From Salvia splendens (lineage: Eukaryota > Streptophyta > Magnoliopsida > Lamiales > Lamiaceae), in the NCBI RefSeq assembly GCF_004379255.2, contig NC_056035.1, positions 20,171,902-20,235,901 of the forward strand: 64,000 nucleotides of DNA, given 5' to 3'. Positions 48,001 through 58,755 of the stretch are shown in pieces; position 1 is the first letter of the stretch; each line of letters starts with the position of its first letter. Position numbers and translations under genes: made by a program. The notes below the pieces were generated by a model that was not told the DNA's origin, did not search any database, and saw only the letters and a list, made by a program, of their open reading frames with translations.

Positions 48001-48228
48001 ACCAGGAGACCTCATTGACCTCTTTGAACCGTTCCTCCACGACTCTGACTCTGACAGATCTAAACTCTTGGATGTTCTCACGTTAACAGCTTCGAACAGC
48101 TTATTGATATCATCCTCTACGCATCTGCTATAGCATTTTTTCAGCACGGGCTGTGCTTGTGGCCTCTGAGCTGTACTAAACTCATTCTTCGACTCAATTG
48201 TTTCACAAAGAGCACGTGAAGAGCCCAT
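45086..48228 (-). CDS. KIPK: AGC-VIII serine/threonine kinase, KIPK-like
   Basis: Two exons (46376-48228 and 45086-45938) joined in phase 2 give 901 residues. The first 510 residues are Ser/Lys-rich and lack a fold, apart from conserved patches such as [21 protein letters not shown]. The kinase domain begins about residue 513 ([18 protein letters not shown]), with the catalytic Lys in FAIKVMD (about 543), YRDLKPEN and DFD in place of DFG ([10 protein letters not shown]). DFD and the long Cys-rich insert before the activation loop ([18 protein letters not shown]) define plant AGC-VIII kinases. The loop [17 protein letters not shown] holds the Ser usually phosphorylated by PDK1. The protein ends beyond [18 protein letters not shown]. 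The long N terminus points to the KIPK (kinesin KCBP-interacting) subgroup rather than short D6PKs. Relatives act at the plasma membrane and in polar growth. It appears intact. Confidence 0.93.
46161..46313. repeat. Interleaved direct duplications in the KIPK intron
   Basis: CATAGTGGATTATAGACATA (plus ten more bases) occurs at 46161 and 46284, and GGACAATACAAGAAGAGTTG (plus eight) at 46188 and 46241. This indicates small duplications within the single intron. Confidence 0.85.
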
Positions 48229-49765
48229 TTCAACGTCTTGCTATGTGACTAATCACACGAATCTAAACCCACAACCACTGAAGCCTACAGAAGAATCATA
48301 ACAGTGTATTCATTGTGACCAAATCCTGGCTATAATATAAAGGTTGCAAGAATTACACAAACTCCAATTCTCTTACAGCTTCACCAGCACCTTAATCCCT
48401 GATTCAATATTCAAAATCTTGATCAGGAGTTTGCACCAGCAATTAACATAACTGAACGTTTCAAAACATAAAGATGAATGTTTCAAAATGCATCTGAACA
48501 CATGAACTTAAAAAATAAGCGACAATGAGTTGAAGATTTTGACTGGCTCTGTAAAGAGAAGCAAAGAAAGCTTATAGCATTTGCTCTAAAGTCATTATCT
48601 TTTACATTGATTTATGCACAATTCAGTTACAAATCAACAAATACAAGCAGTAACTAGTCAATCAAACAGTAGGGAAATCATGAATATCCAGCAAAGCAAT
48701 AAAAACTGGACCATCTCCCATTTCACTTATCCATGGGAATCCAAATTGGTATAGAAAAAACAAGAAAGTTTCAAATTAGCTAATGGTTTTAGACAAAAAC
48801 TAAGGCACATTATGAGCTCAAGTAAAATCTCTGGAAGCAGAAGAAAATCAAGTTTTAAAAAACGATCTTTTTGAAATAATGGGGAAGAAAGAGCAGAGAT
48901 ATATCATAAATGAAGAGATGAGCGGTAAGAATGTGGCACCTGAAGCAACCATAGATCTACTCCCAGCCGGTAAAATACAACGTAATAATCCAATTGATTT
49001 GTTACTTTTTGAATAAGGAAAAGGAACACCCTAAAGAAAGTGGAGGCCGGCAACAGGAATGGAGGGAGATAGATGACATAACACTACTGTCTCTTTCACA
49101 TGAATCTGTCTCTATCTCCACTCAATTGTAGAGACTATTTTGTACTCCCTAGTCCCTAGTACTGCGGATGGTAGTCTAATTTTTAACCCGAGTCTCCATT
49201 CACTTTTTTCATAAATAGTAATAAGATTTCAATTTTCTTAACCTTTCTTAAAACTTGTACTGCTAAAAAATGAAACTACTAATGACGAGTGTTACTCACT
49301 TTAATTTGAATTGTATTTCTTTTATATCCTAATTAAGCTAAGTTATTTTTTAATAAAAAAATACAATATCAAATCACTTCTATTTTATTTCATCTAACTA
49401 TTTAATTCCCTCCTTATTTACTTTATTCCTCCCTCCTGTTTTTTAACCATTTTTTAATTTTGGTGTCTAAAATTTTAACTCGACGAGACGGAAGGATACA
49501 ATTTTTAACATTTTTTCTCTTTCTGTGCTTTTTGAATACAACATCTGGTCCGGCTGAATGTGGTAGTGGGCCCGCTTAACGTCTTTGGATTCGGTTTTGA
49601 ATGAATCTTAGCTGCGATATTGGATATAAGTAAACCAATAAAATACAAATTAATGTATACGAGATTGCATTGGGTGGATGTTATCATATTAATGTGGGAA
49701 AACGTAGAAATGGAGCAATTTAGTTTAACATAATTACAGCAACGTTACATACAAAAACGTAATGG
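48229..49765. other. Kinase gene 5' flank and spacer
   Basis: Probably includes the KIPK leader and perhaps a leader intron, because sequence before 48970 is gene-like AT-rich DNA without repeats. A decayed half-MITE (GTACTCCCTAGTCCCTAGTAC) lies near 49142. No further gene is seen. Confidence 0.45.
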
Positions 49766-50014
49766 GCGTACCGTAGTTGGCAACGGAGGGGCAGATCTTG
49801 ATGTAATGAGCTTGGGTTCGAATCCTGCTGCTGTCGTGTAGTTGCTTCCATCTCCCAGACACAAGTGTGAGGCCTTGGGAGATGGGCTTCTGGCAGCCAG
49901 TGAGTTAAGGCATCCCCCTTAACGGGCTACTGCGTAGCCTGATTGAACCCCCTCACATGATGTCGGGACGGAGTGTGGGGGCCGCCAAGGCGACGGAATC
50001 GCCTTTTTTGCTGC
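49766..50014 (+). mobile_element. tRNA-derived SINE
   Basis: About 249 bp flanked by a perfect 10-bp target duplication AACGTAATGG (49756-49765 and 50015-50024). The left part carries RNA polymerase III boxes: an A-box-like TAGTTGGCAACGG (49774-49786) and B box GGTTCGAATCC (49815-49825), about 30 bases apart as in tRNA-derived promoters. The body is GC-rich without an ORF and ends in a short T run (GCCTTTTTTG), as in Au-type plant SINEs. SINEs are copied by reverse transcriptase from LINEs. Confidence 0.85.
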
Positions 50015-50166
50015 AACGTAATGGAGAAAATATGGAGCGTTTCTGGTCTCCTATAGGCTTTATCACGTCGCTGTCGTTGCAAAGTTTGAGGTATTAAAAG
50101 GAGTGGATTTGTCAATAAAGAAGGTAAAAACAGAAATGCAGAATGATGCTTTTTGACATAACATTA

Positions 50167-52098
50167 GAGCATCCCCAACCCCGTCCCAAGTTCAGACCTC
50201 ATGTCCTCTCCACGTCATCATTCCCCTAAACTTGAGTTTCAGGCCACAACTCCTCTAACCCTGCAGGTCCCAACCCGAACCACAACTATTAAGTTGCACT
50301 ATTCACAACTCCAACCTATTTTACTCATAAAATAGAATACGTTGAACAATTAAAACCGAGAAAATTCATTGTTCAGTCGAAAAATAGAAATTACAACATT
50401 GAAATTTAAAAATTCCCAAAACAAAAAAAAATATTAAAACATAAAATCAATGCTGGAAAACGATGGTGTGTGTCCAAATTTCTTCAATTAGATCCACTTG
50501 GAGGCGAGTGTGCAGTTCTTCTTGGCGCATCGCCGCTGAACGGGCCATGACATTGCGCACGTCGGGAGGAACACCCTGCACGGGTGGGTCGGTGACAGTG
50601 TAGCTACTGCTGGTGCTGGAGAGTGGATCGTCGCTCCACAAAGTGATATTTTCTCTCTCGTCCTCAACGATCATGTTATGCATTATGATACATGCATACA
50701 TGATGTCGGCGATCAGTGGATGGTGCCAACCACGGGCCGCTCCCTTCACCATATCCCATCATGCTTGGAGGACTCTGAATGCACGCTTCACATCTTTCCG
50801 AGCCGCCTCTTGCTTTTGGGCAAACAATGTCCTCCTATCCGTTGTCGGACATGTGATGGTCTTCACGAATACGGGTCATCGAGGGTAGATCCCATCTGTC
50901 AGATAGTACCCCATACTGTACTGACGGTTGTTGGCCGTGAACTCTACGTTCGGCGCTCTCCCGGCACATAAGTCGTTGAACATACTCGTTCAACACATTG
51001 AGGTCGTTGTTTGACCCAGCTACACCAAAGTAGGCATGCCAGATCCACAATCGTTGGTCGGCAACGACCTCCAACACAATCGTTGGATGTGTGCCCTTGT
51101 GCCCGCTAGTGTATTGTCCTCTCTAAGCCATTGGACAATTCTTCCACTGCCAGTGTATATAGTCGATGTTGCCTAACATCCCCGGGAAGCCGTGGGTTTG
51201 CTCGTGCATGTTTACCAACTTGCGAACATCATCGGTCGTTGGCTTTCTCAAGTATGTATCTTTGAATGCTTCGACCACTGCCCGACAGAATCTAGCTAGG
51301 CAATCGCGTCCAGTTTGCTCACTCACATGGAGGTACTCATCAAACATATCTGCAATCGTTCCGTAAGCGAGTTGGCGTAGGGCGGATGTGCATTTCTACA
51401 AAGTTGATATACTTTGTCGCCCGACAGCATCGACGCTTTGCATGAAATACGAGTCACGAGCTACAACTGCATTGACGATGCGCAGGAACAGAGGCCTCCG
51501 CATCCAGAACCGTCGGCGGAACATCTGATCACTCCATCGAGGATCTCTAGAGAAATAATCCGTGAAAAGCCGTAAACCAGCTTGTTCACGGTCTCAGTGG
51601 ATATACATCCGAGTACGTGGTACCTGGACGTGTTGTTCGTTCCACGCTTGAATAGCAGCTTGGTAGCGTTCCACCTCGTTGTTCATTTCTTCTTGGATTG
51701 CGGGCATCGTCGTCTCTAACATTCGGGTCATTTGAGCTTCGATTGCTAGTTGACCTTCACGACGAGAAGGCATTTTTCGAATTTTAAAGTGTGAGAGGGA
51801 GAGAAATGAAGTTGAGTAAAAATGAAAATGGATGGAGGGGTATTTATAGATAAAATTTTGAATTAAAAAAAATTGAAGTTCCGGCCTGATCCGGCCCGAA
51901 CCCCATATAATGCCGGGCCGGACTGCATCGCGTCACGTCCCGTCTCGCTTAACCCTGTGTCGGGCCGGACCCCAAGAGCGGCCCCGGGACACAACTGCAG
52001 CACCGGGACCGTCCCAGACTGCAAATCTCCTCCGTTTAACGCATGGCCCTGGTTGGGACTCGCTCATTGCGGCCCGTCCCCAAGCGTTGGGGATGCTC
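50167..52098 (-). mobile_element. PIF/Harbinger transposon A of an abutting pair
   Basis: A 1932-bp element with perfect ends GAGCATCCCCAAC / GTTGGGGATGCTC and TTA at 50164-50166 and 52099-52101. It encodes a decayed transposase on the minus strand. The right TTA is also the left TTA of the next element. Confidence 0.9.
50447..51773 (-). pseudogene. Harbinger transposase of element A, degenerate
   Basis: Starts at 51773 (MPSRREGQLAIEAQMTRMLE) and meets a TGA within about 60 codons. Later pieces in shifting frames carry FRRRFWMRRPLFLRI, the first Asp in GMLGNIDYIHWQW, the second in GSNNDLNVLNEY, and the C-terminal part ADIMYACIIMHNMIVEDE. The Glu-bearing motif is damaged. There are several stops and frameshifts, so it is inactive. 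Confidence 0.85.
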
Positions 52099-52101
52099 TT
52101 A

Positions 52102-53940
52102 GAGTGGCCACAATAGTGTTTGGCCAAGTCCAAGGCACAACCACAAAAACTTGTCTACAGCCATAAAAAAAACTTGTTCAGTCCAATAGTGGACACGTCA
52201 CAGCCACAAATCACATTATTTATCAATTGTTAGTATATTTTATTTCAATTAGAATAAAAATTATCGGATTATAATAATTAGAAAAAAATGCTTAATTTAA
52301 TAAAAAAAATTAAAACCAAATCTTCGATGTATTACATAAAGGGGAAAATTATACAACGCAAATTATCGATATCACACAAGCAACACCGCGGACGCATATC
52401 ACGATGTGCCCCCTTCCCTACGTACCCAGATCTCTCCAACCAAATCGGCCTGGAGTGCCGTATGTGTTGTTTACCTCCGCATATCGGTGAACCGTTGGAT
52501 CAAGTATTGATTAGTACGTGGTACACCCATCTGCATGGGTGCAGTGGCAACACCGTGGCTTTTACTAGCACCATCTCCAGTGCCCAGCTCTCTGTAGCAA
52601 ATCCTTCATCATCTATTATCATATTGTGCAATATGATACATGCATACATGACGTCAGCGACATCATTTTCGTGCCGAACTCATGTCGGGCACTGTATAAT
52701 GGCCCATCCCGCTTGGAGCACAACAAAAGCTCGCTCAACATCCTTCCTAGTAGCCTCTTGATGTCGCGCAAAATAGGATTTCTTCGAACCAACCGGTTGC
52801 CAGATTGTCTTGACAAACACGGGCCAACGAAGGTATATCTCATCTGTCAAATAGTATGTCATGTTGTACTGCGTGCTGTTGGCTACGAATCTGACCTCCG
52901 GACCCTCACCCTGCACTTGTCATTGAAGAGATGCGACGACTGTAGAACGTTGATGTCGTTGTTCGACCCTGCGACACCGGAATACACATGTCAGATCCGC
53001 AACCGGTTGTCAGCAACGACTTTCAGGATCATCGATGGGTGTTTGCCTATGAATCAGAAGTGAACTGCCCTTTCCAAGCCACCGGGCAGTTCCTCCACTC
53101 CCATTTCATGCAATCGATGCTACACATCATCCCTGAAAAACTGTGCACCCTCCTGTGCATATCTATCAGTCTCTGGCATTCCTCGGCGCTTGCCTTTCGT
53201 AGATACTCTGGACCGAAGATGTCCTGGATGTCCCTACAAAACTGCCTCAGCACATGTAGGCTAGTCATCTCACCCATCTGTAGGTATTCGTCGAACATTT
53301 CAGCCGACTCGGCATAGGTAAGCTGCCTAATTGCAGCGGTGCACTTCTGAAATGTCGACGGTCCGAGCCGGCTGTTAGCATCATGTCAGGGGGGGAAGCA
53401 CCTGTACCGCCCCACCAATGACGTTGCTATATGGATGAAGAGCCGTTGCAACATTCTGAAACGCCGACAGAAAATCTCTGGCGGATAACGGGGGTTATTG
53501 CCAAAGTAGTCTTCCATCAGCCGTTGGTGAGCCCCGACATGGTCATGGCGGATTCTCTGCCGGTGATGATCGGGCGAGGGACCGCCGCCCCCTGCTCTGC
53601 TTCCTCCTCAGCTTTCCGCTGCACCTCTTCAACCACTGCATCAAACGCCCCATCGATCAATTGTTGATGCTCCTCGTCGCTATCCATTTTTTGAAAGTGG
53701 ATAGAGAAAAATTTAGAAGAGTGGAGATTGGAATGGTGTAAAATCTATAAAGAAAAAATATCTGAAAATTCAAAAATAAAAATAAAAAAGGATTTTCGGC
53801 GCCGCGGCACTACTCCATGCGCCGTGTCCCCGCCGAGTAGTCGGCCCGCGCCATTCCCTGCCGCTGTTTCCACCCCTATAGGGAGCCGTAGCGCCGCCGT
53901 GTCCTCGGACGGGCGCCTTAACCCCCTATTGTGGTCACTC
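52102..53940 (-). mobile_element. PIF/Harbinger transposon B of an abutting pair
   Basis: An 1839-bp element with ends GAGTGGCCACAATAG / CTATTGTGGTCACTC and TTA at 52099-52101 (shared with element A) and 53941-53943. Its end family differs from A. The MITE at 35621-36206 is an internally deleted relative. Confidence 0.9.
52560..53687 (-). pseudogene. Harbinger transposase of element B, degenerate
   Basis: Starts at 53687 (MDSDEEHQQLIDGAFDAVVE). Pieces in different frames show FDEYLQMGEMTSLHVLRQFC, the first Asp in GMMCSIDCMKWEWRNCP, a later block VRFVANSTQYNMTYYLTDEI, and Glu in RKDVERAFVVLQAGW. The piece near 53260-53390 and the GSNND region are disrupted by stops or shifts. It is inactive. 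Confidence 0.8.
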
Positions 53941-54239
53941 TTATAATAGTATCACGTTAATAAAAGTAGTAACTCGATTCTTCTTATTTATATTTTCTTT
54001 TCTACTCACTAAGGTATGTTTCAGCAAACCCTTATTTCTGATTTTTATAAATTTCGATAGCACACATAATTTTACTAGGATCAACTATATCGAGGCAATA
54101 AACTATACCTGCTGAGGAGGGGAAGAAACCAAACCGACTGTGGTGGATATGATGAAGTCGAAGGGGGGTTAGTTGGCGGATATGCAGCAGAATTTGGAGG
54201 ATAAGAAGCTACAGGTGGAGGGAGGAGGTGCTGTGTAAC
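53941..54239. other. Spacer holding a proline-rich coding relic
   Basis: Read on the minus strand, about 45 codons are open up to the retrotransposon insertion site with a Pro/Tyr/Ser-rich pattern (LPPPVASYPPNSAAYPP), followed by a possible donor (AGCAG|GTATAG). The family is not identified. See the finding on the retrotransposon insertion site. Confidence 0.3.
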
Positions 54240-54244
54240 CAAAC

Positions 54245-55004
54245 TGATGAATCCGCGAATTTCTGATGTTAGTAAAAGCTGGTAGAGAATGAAAACTACA
54301 ACACACAGAATTTACGTGGTTCGATTTACTGAAGTAAATCTACGTCCACGGGAAGAAAAGAGGGCAGAGTTGTATTGCTTGATCTGTTTTCTACAGCTTA
54401 CAAATACAAACTTGCTATATGGTGTTTTATCTCTAGAGAGCTTAACATTTTTCTACCAGATCTAAGTTCTATTTATACATTGAACTAAGATCGTGGCTTG
54501 CATCACCACTAATGATGGTTGTGGATGTCGTGGAGGTCATGGAGGTCCTGCATGTAGCGTAGGTCATGGCCTACGATCGTGGCCTGAGCTGACACCACGT
54601 GGTAATGGGTGTGTTGGAAGTTGTGGAAATCCTGTATGGGTCCACTAACTCCTTGTTCGGTCGAATACTGAGACCGAACTGCTTTGGTTGCCGATCTGAG
54701 AGTAGAGCTTGATGCCGACCTGAGAGCAGAGCTTGATGTTCGGTCGAATACTGAGACCGAACTGCTTTGGTTGCCGGTCTGAGAGTAGAGCTTGATGTTC
54801 GGTCGAATACTGAGACCGAACTGCTTTGGTTGCCGGTCTGAGAGTAGAGCTTGATGCCGTCCTGAGAGCAGAGCTTGATTGGTTGGCTTTTACCGAGCTG
54901 TAGGCTGAGGCCGAACTCTTTGGTAACGCCGAACTCATACTCTTCCTTGGGCTTTGGGCCGAACTCATACTCTTCCTTGGGCTTGTTTAGTACGCACCCC
55001 ATCA
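54245..55004 (-). repeat. 3' LTR of element 2 (760 bp)
   Basis: Begins and ends with TGATG/CATCA. It contains three copies of a unit starting TGTTCGGTCGAATACTGAGA at 54654, 54737 and 54796. The 144-codon ORF across this repeat is not a gene. Confidence 0.95.
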
Positions 55005-55020
55005 CTACCCCCCCCGAAGG
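55005..55020 (-). other. Polypurine tract
   Basis: On the minus strand CCTTCGGGGGGGGTAG lies directly before the 3' LTR, as expected for the plus-strand primer of reverse transcription. Confidence 0.7.
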
Positions 55021-55337
55021 ACGAAGTGAATCACTTCGGCGAAGTGAGTCACTTCGGCATTCTGGATGAAGGCAAGGGGGAGGCTGATGTCAGGGGACGT
55101 GCCTTGCACGTGACTGCATTAAATGCGACAGTAAAATCCGGCCGTTGAATCCTGAAAAGGTGGGATTCGAAACGGTGCGACGATTTTGAAATCTTCGCCG
55201 AACCTGATAAATATGCTCTTTCTTCCTCATTCGAACACCTTTGCTGTTGCGTCTTCTATACTCTCTCTTTTTCGAGAAATTTTCTTCCGCTTTCACGAGC
55301 TTCTTCAGACTTTCTTCACCTTCAAAAAGTAAGAAAA

Positions 55338-57197
55338 ATGTCTTCTTCTTCTTCTTCGGAGTCGGGTAGCGGTAGGAGAGGGGGCAAGGGGTCTTCTAGC
55401 CGGAAAGAGTCCGGGGAGAAGACCGTAGAGTATTTCCATAGTATTTTGAGTAAGGATACTGTGGTATCCCTACCCGAAAAATACTTTTTTCCTGGGGGAA
55501 AGGCGGTGGTACCTGACGGTGATCATAGGGCTGACTCCCCGCCGGAGGGGTACGCCACCGTGTACGAAGCCTGCTTAGAATGCGGGCTTCGTTTCCCCCT
55601 CCCTTCTGCCTTTATAGATTTACTAGATTTTTTTCAGCTTCCTTTAGGCCAAGTGACTCCGAACTCTTGGAGGCACTTGTCGGCCTTCGCTGCCGAACTC
55701 CGTAGGTTAGGAAGGGATTTGTCTTTGAAGGCGATCCTTAAATTCTTTCAATTTAAGAGGAAGGGGTCTTGGTTTTACTTGATCCCTTTACAGCCCTTTA
55801 GGGCCTTTTGTAAAACGAAGTGGCCGAAGTGGCAAAATCGCTTCTTCTACTATGATAGGACCGCGGCTCCTAGTTTTCCCTGGAGAGGGCCGGAGTCCGT
55901 TATCCGTCATCCTCGGCCTGAACCGTTGGACGAGCTCGATGGCGAGCTCAACAAGATTCCCATAGTTAGGAAACAATACACGGAGTCTGAGCTCGTCAAG
56001 GGCGACGTCGTGTTCGACATCTCGTCTTCGGACGAAGAGGCCGAGGGTGAGGATTTCTCTTTATCTTTATGCTCTACTGCTTTAACGAAGAAAATCTGAC
56101 TTTGCTTTCTTGCTTTTTGGCAGTGTACATGCTGAGTAAGGCTAGCCGCAAATCTTCGGAGTCCAAGGAGCCGGAGAGGCCGAAAACCACCAGCTCGGCG
56201 TCTGATGCCGAGAGGACTCCGAAAAGGCAAAAAACCTCTTCGGATCCGAAGAAGCCGGAGTCGACTTCGGCAAAGGGGAAGGGGAAGGCCCAGAAGCCCC
56301 CGAGAGCGCCAGAGAAAGACGTGGTCTTGGCGCCTCCTTCGGAACATATCTGTGAGCCGTTTTTGTGGCCCACGGACTTCGCCGAGGTGAGTTCTCTTCT
56401 TGATTTTATGGCCTTGCTTTTTTCCTGTATTTTTTGTGGCCCCTTTGTTGACTTTTTTCTTTGTCCATTTTCAGAGGAACGATATGCTCTCCAAGCTCGT
56501 CGCCGTCGAACTCTCCAAAGCGTCCAATGACTATGCTGAGATGCAGAGGAAGTTGGCGGCTGCTTGTCATCGGGCCGAACAGGCTGAGGCTAACTTTGAG
56601 AAGGCCAGAGCTGCTAGGATTTCGGCCCAGGATGAAGCTCAGTTTGCCAAAAACCAGCTCGTCATCCAGCGAGAGCAGACGAAACGGAGTGATGCTGCCG
56701 CCGTGGTTGCCCAGGGGGAGGCTCTCCGTGTTTACACGGAGAAACTCTTTTTGAGCAGCCAGTTCTCGGCTTTTGTCGGTAGTCTGGTAAGGCTAATTAC
56801 CGATAAGGGCGAGCAGGGGGCCGACGTCGTGCTGCCTCTGTACAGCCGAGAGATAGCAGCTCGGCTTCAGAATCTGCCGCTCCTTGAGGAGCTCGCTTCA
56901 TCCTCGGTCCTGCTTTCTGCAGACCGAGTCCGGAGTTGTCGAGCTGATCGGGACGAGAACCTGGAGGCTATCTTTGCCTCCGTGGGACCCGTTTCACCCG
57001 CTTCGACTTACAACGGAGAGGGTGAGGCCGAGCCGCTGGAGCGGGAGGCCGAAGTCGAGCGGGCCGGGCATCCGGAGAAGGAAGCCGATCAGGAGGCGGA
57101 GGCGAGGCCGGCAGGATGCGAGGCCGAGGCTGAGGTCGCTCAGGAGAAAGAAGCTGAACCAGACCAAGGAGCCGGAGACGAAGCTGGCGGAGTATGA
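55338..57197 (+). CDS. Antisense retroelement gene, putative gypsy-type transposon domain protein
   Basis: Lies between 3' LTR and pol, antisense to gag. Three exons, 55338-56046, 56124-56386 and 56475-57197, have clear GT-AG sites (GAGG|GTGAGG...TTGGCAG; GCCGAG|GTGAGT...TTTTCAG) and join in frame to 564 residues. The N terminus is Ser-rich. Residues 60-200 (LECGLRFPLPSAFIDLLDFF, TPNSWRHLSAFAAELRRLG) resemble the Pfam-type 'putative gypsy type transposon' (Transposase_28) domain found in plant retroelement ORFs; the function is unknown. Exon 2 is Lys/Glu/Pro-rich with KRQK and KGKGKAQK basic patches, possibly nuclear signals. Exon 3 is a long coiled coil (ELSKASNDYAEMQRKLAAA) ending in an Ala/Glu-rich acidic tail. 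A TATA-like ATAAATATG lies near 55208. An alternative model splices at 57192 to the next ORF (see there). It could be expressed independently of the LTR. Confidence 0.75.
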
Positions 57198-57399
57198 TTT
57201 CGTCTCCCTTCTCTTAGTCTAGTTTCTTCCTTGTACGGTGGCCTTGAAGCCCTCTTAGTGTAAAAAATTTTCCTTGTGAATGAAAAATTCTCTACATTTG
57301 TCTTCGTATAGCTTTTCGTACTCGCCTTTATTCCTGTTGTATTTTACTATCTGCTCGGTACAGCTGCCGAACTAATATAGCTGCTTTGTACTCAAGGAG

Positions 57400-58152
57400 A
57401 TGGAGATACTTCACTGGAAACGGCTGTACTCTTCGGCTTTAGACGAAGCTGAGAAAAGAGCTATAGCCGATCAGACGAAGAATGACGAGCTTCTGGCTCG
57501 TTTAGTGAAGCTGGATGCCGATAATAAGGACTTAGAGTCCGATAAGAATGATCTGGAGGCCGAGCTGAATACGACCATTGCTGAGAGGACTGCGTACGAG
57601 GATTACATCCGTGTGCGCGGGGGAATGACCATATCAGATGTTCAGAGTCGAGTTGACGAACTGTGGGAGGAATATAATGTACTCCGGAGGAACAATGCGC
57701 TGGAGAGCTCGGCTTGCCAACAAGTCGTGACATCATTGCGGCGCTGGGCCTCTCGGTACGACATAGTTCTTGCCCGGCGTCCCTCAATTGAGAGATTCCT
57801 CCGGCATTTCCCGCCAACAGATGTTAGTACTCCAGCTCAAACCTCTGATTCACTTGCTCAAAACCCTACTCCAAGTCAGCAACGAACTCAGGGACAACCG
57901 GAGACGTCAAGTCGAGGACGGACTGAAGTTCGCAGAGGAGCTGTGGTTATGAGTGAGCAAGATCGGCAAATGCTTCGTGAAGAGACTCTTCGCCGCCGAG
58001 GTGCTAGGGCTTCCCGGGCTCAGAGAAGAGGTGGCAGGTCGATTAGAGCATCTCGTCGACCTGCTTATTCTGCGGCTGCCTGGAACGCCCGAACTCAGCT
58101 TCACGAGGATTTTGTGAATAGATGGCTCAACTTTAGCAACCCTGGACAGTAG
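57400..58152 (+). CDS. Second antisense ORF: coiled-coil basic protein, or fourth exon
   Basis: 250 codons. The first 100 residues form a probable coiled coil (EKRAIADQTKNDELLARLVK, then LESDKNDLEAEL). The middle is Ser/Thr/Gln/Pro-rich, and the end is strongly basic ([19 protein letters not shown]) before a short WLNFSNPGQ tail. No family recognised. If the previous gene used the donor GGA|GTATGA (57192) and the acceptor CTCAAG (ending 57396), the intron would be 205 bases and AT-rich, and the frame would continue to give one four-exon protein of 814 residues. If not, this is a separate gene starting at its own ATG. Confidence 0.6.
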   Translation: MEILHWKRLYSSALDEAEKRAIADQTKNDELLARLVKLDADNKDLESDKNDLEAELNTTIAERTAYEDYIRVRGGMTISDVQSRVDELWEEYNVLRRNNALESSACQQVVTSLRRWASRYDIVLARRPSIERFLRHFPPTDVSTPAQTSDSLAQNPTPSQQRTQGQPETSSRGRTEVRRGAVVMSEQDRQMLREETLRRRGARASRAQRRGGRSIRASRRPAYSAAAWNARTQLHEDFVNRWLNFSNPGQ

Positions 58153-58287
58153 AATAGCCCTTTGTAATAGCGTAACGCCATCTCGTAGGGTAGCGGAGTT
58201 GTGTGCCGAACAAGATTTGAAAAATGAAATTTTGTTTTCGCTTCTAACACTGTATTTACAGCTTAGCGAAAAATTTCATCGTACTTG

Positions 58288-58532
58288 TCCTCGGTCTTAT
58301 GAAGTAAACTTCTTTGACCGGACTTGGTCCTTGGTCTGATGAAATAAACATCTTTGACCGGACTCGTCTTTGGTCTGATGAAATAAACATCTTTGACCGG
58401 ACTCGTCTTGGGTCTGATGAAATAAACATCTTTGACCGGACTCGTCTTTGGTCTGATGAAATAAACATCTTTGACCGGACTCGTCTTTGGTCTGATGAAA
58501 TAAACATCTTTGACCGGACTTGGTTTGTGTTC
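58288..58532. repeat. Tandem array of a 39-bp unit
   Basis: About six head-to-tail copies of a unit containing GATGAAATAAACATCTTTGA and CCGGACTCGTCTTTGGTCT. Copies in the middle are almost identical. More diverged relatives continue to about 58720. The unit length is a multiple of three, giving spurious ORFs on both strands. Confidence 0.95.
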
Positions 58533-58755
58533 TAATTTGGCGATTTTTGTCGCCGGGATCGAACTTTCCCTTGTCCTAATTCGGCGAGTTTTATCGCGTG
58601 GATCGGACTTTCCCAGTTAACCGAAGTGGTCTTATGCAGTAAACCTCTTTGACTAGACATGGTCGTCCTCGGTCTTATGAGGTAAACTTCTTTGACCGAA
58701 CTTGGTCGTCCTAATTCGGCGAGGTTTATCGCGTGGATCGGACTTTCCCTTATCG

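Noticed and set aside
49766..49840. tRNA gene
   Set aside because: A and B boxes are present but no cloverleaf or acceptor stem forms, and the target duplication and long tail show a SINE.
54571..55005. 144-codon ORF in the LTR (and its twin at 61330-61764)
   Set aside because: It translates tandem LTR repeats and spans the LTR end; repetitive composition, no start context or homology.
58256..58535. Possible CRISPR array
   Set aside because: The 39-bp units are contiguous with no unique spacers, in a plant retrotransposon; it is a plain tandem repeat.
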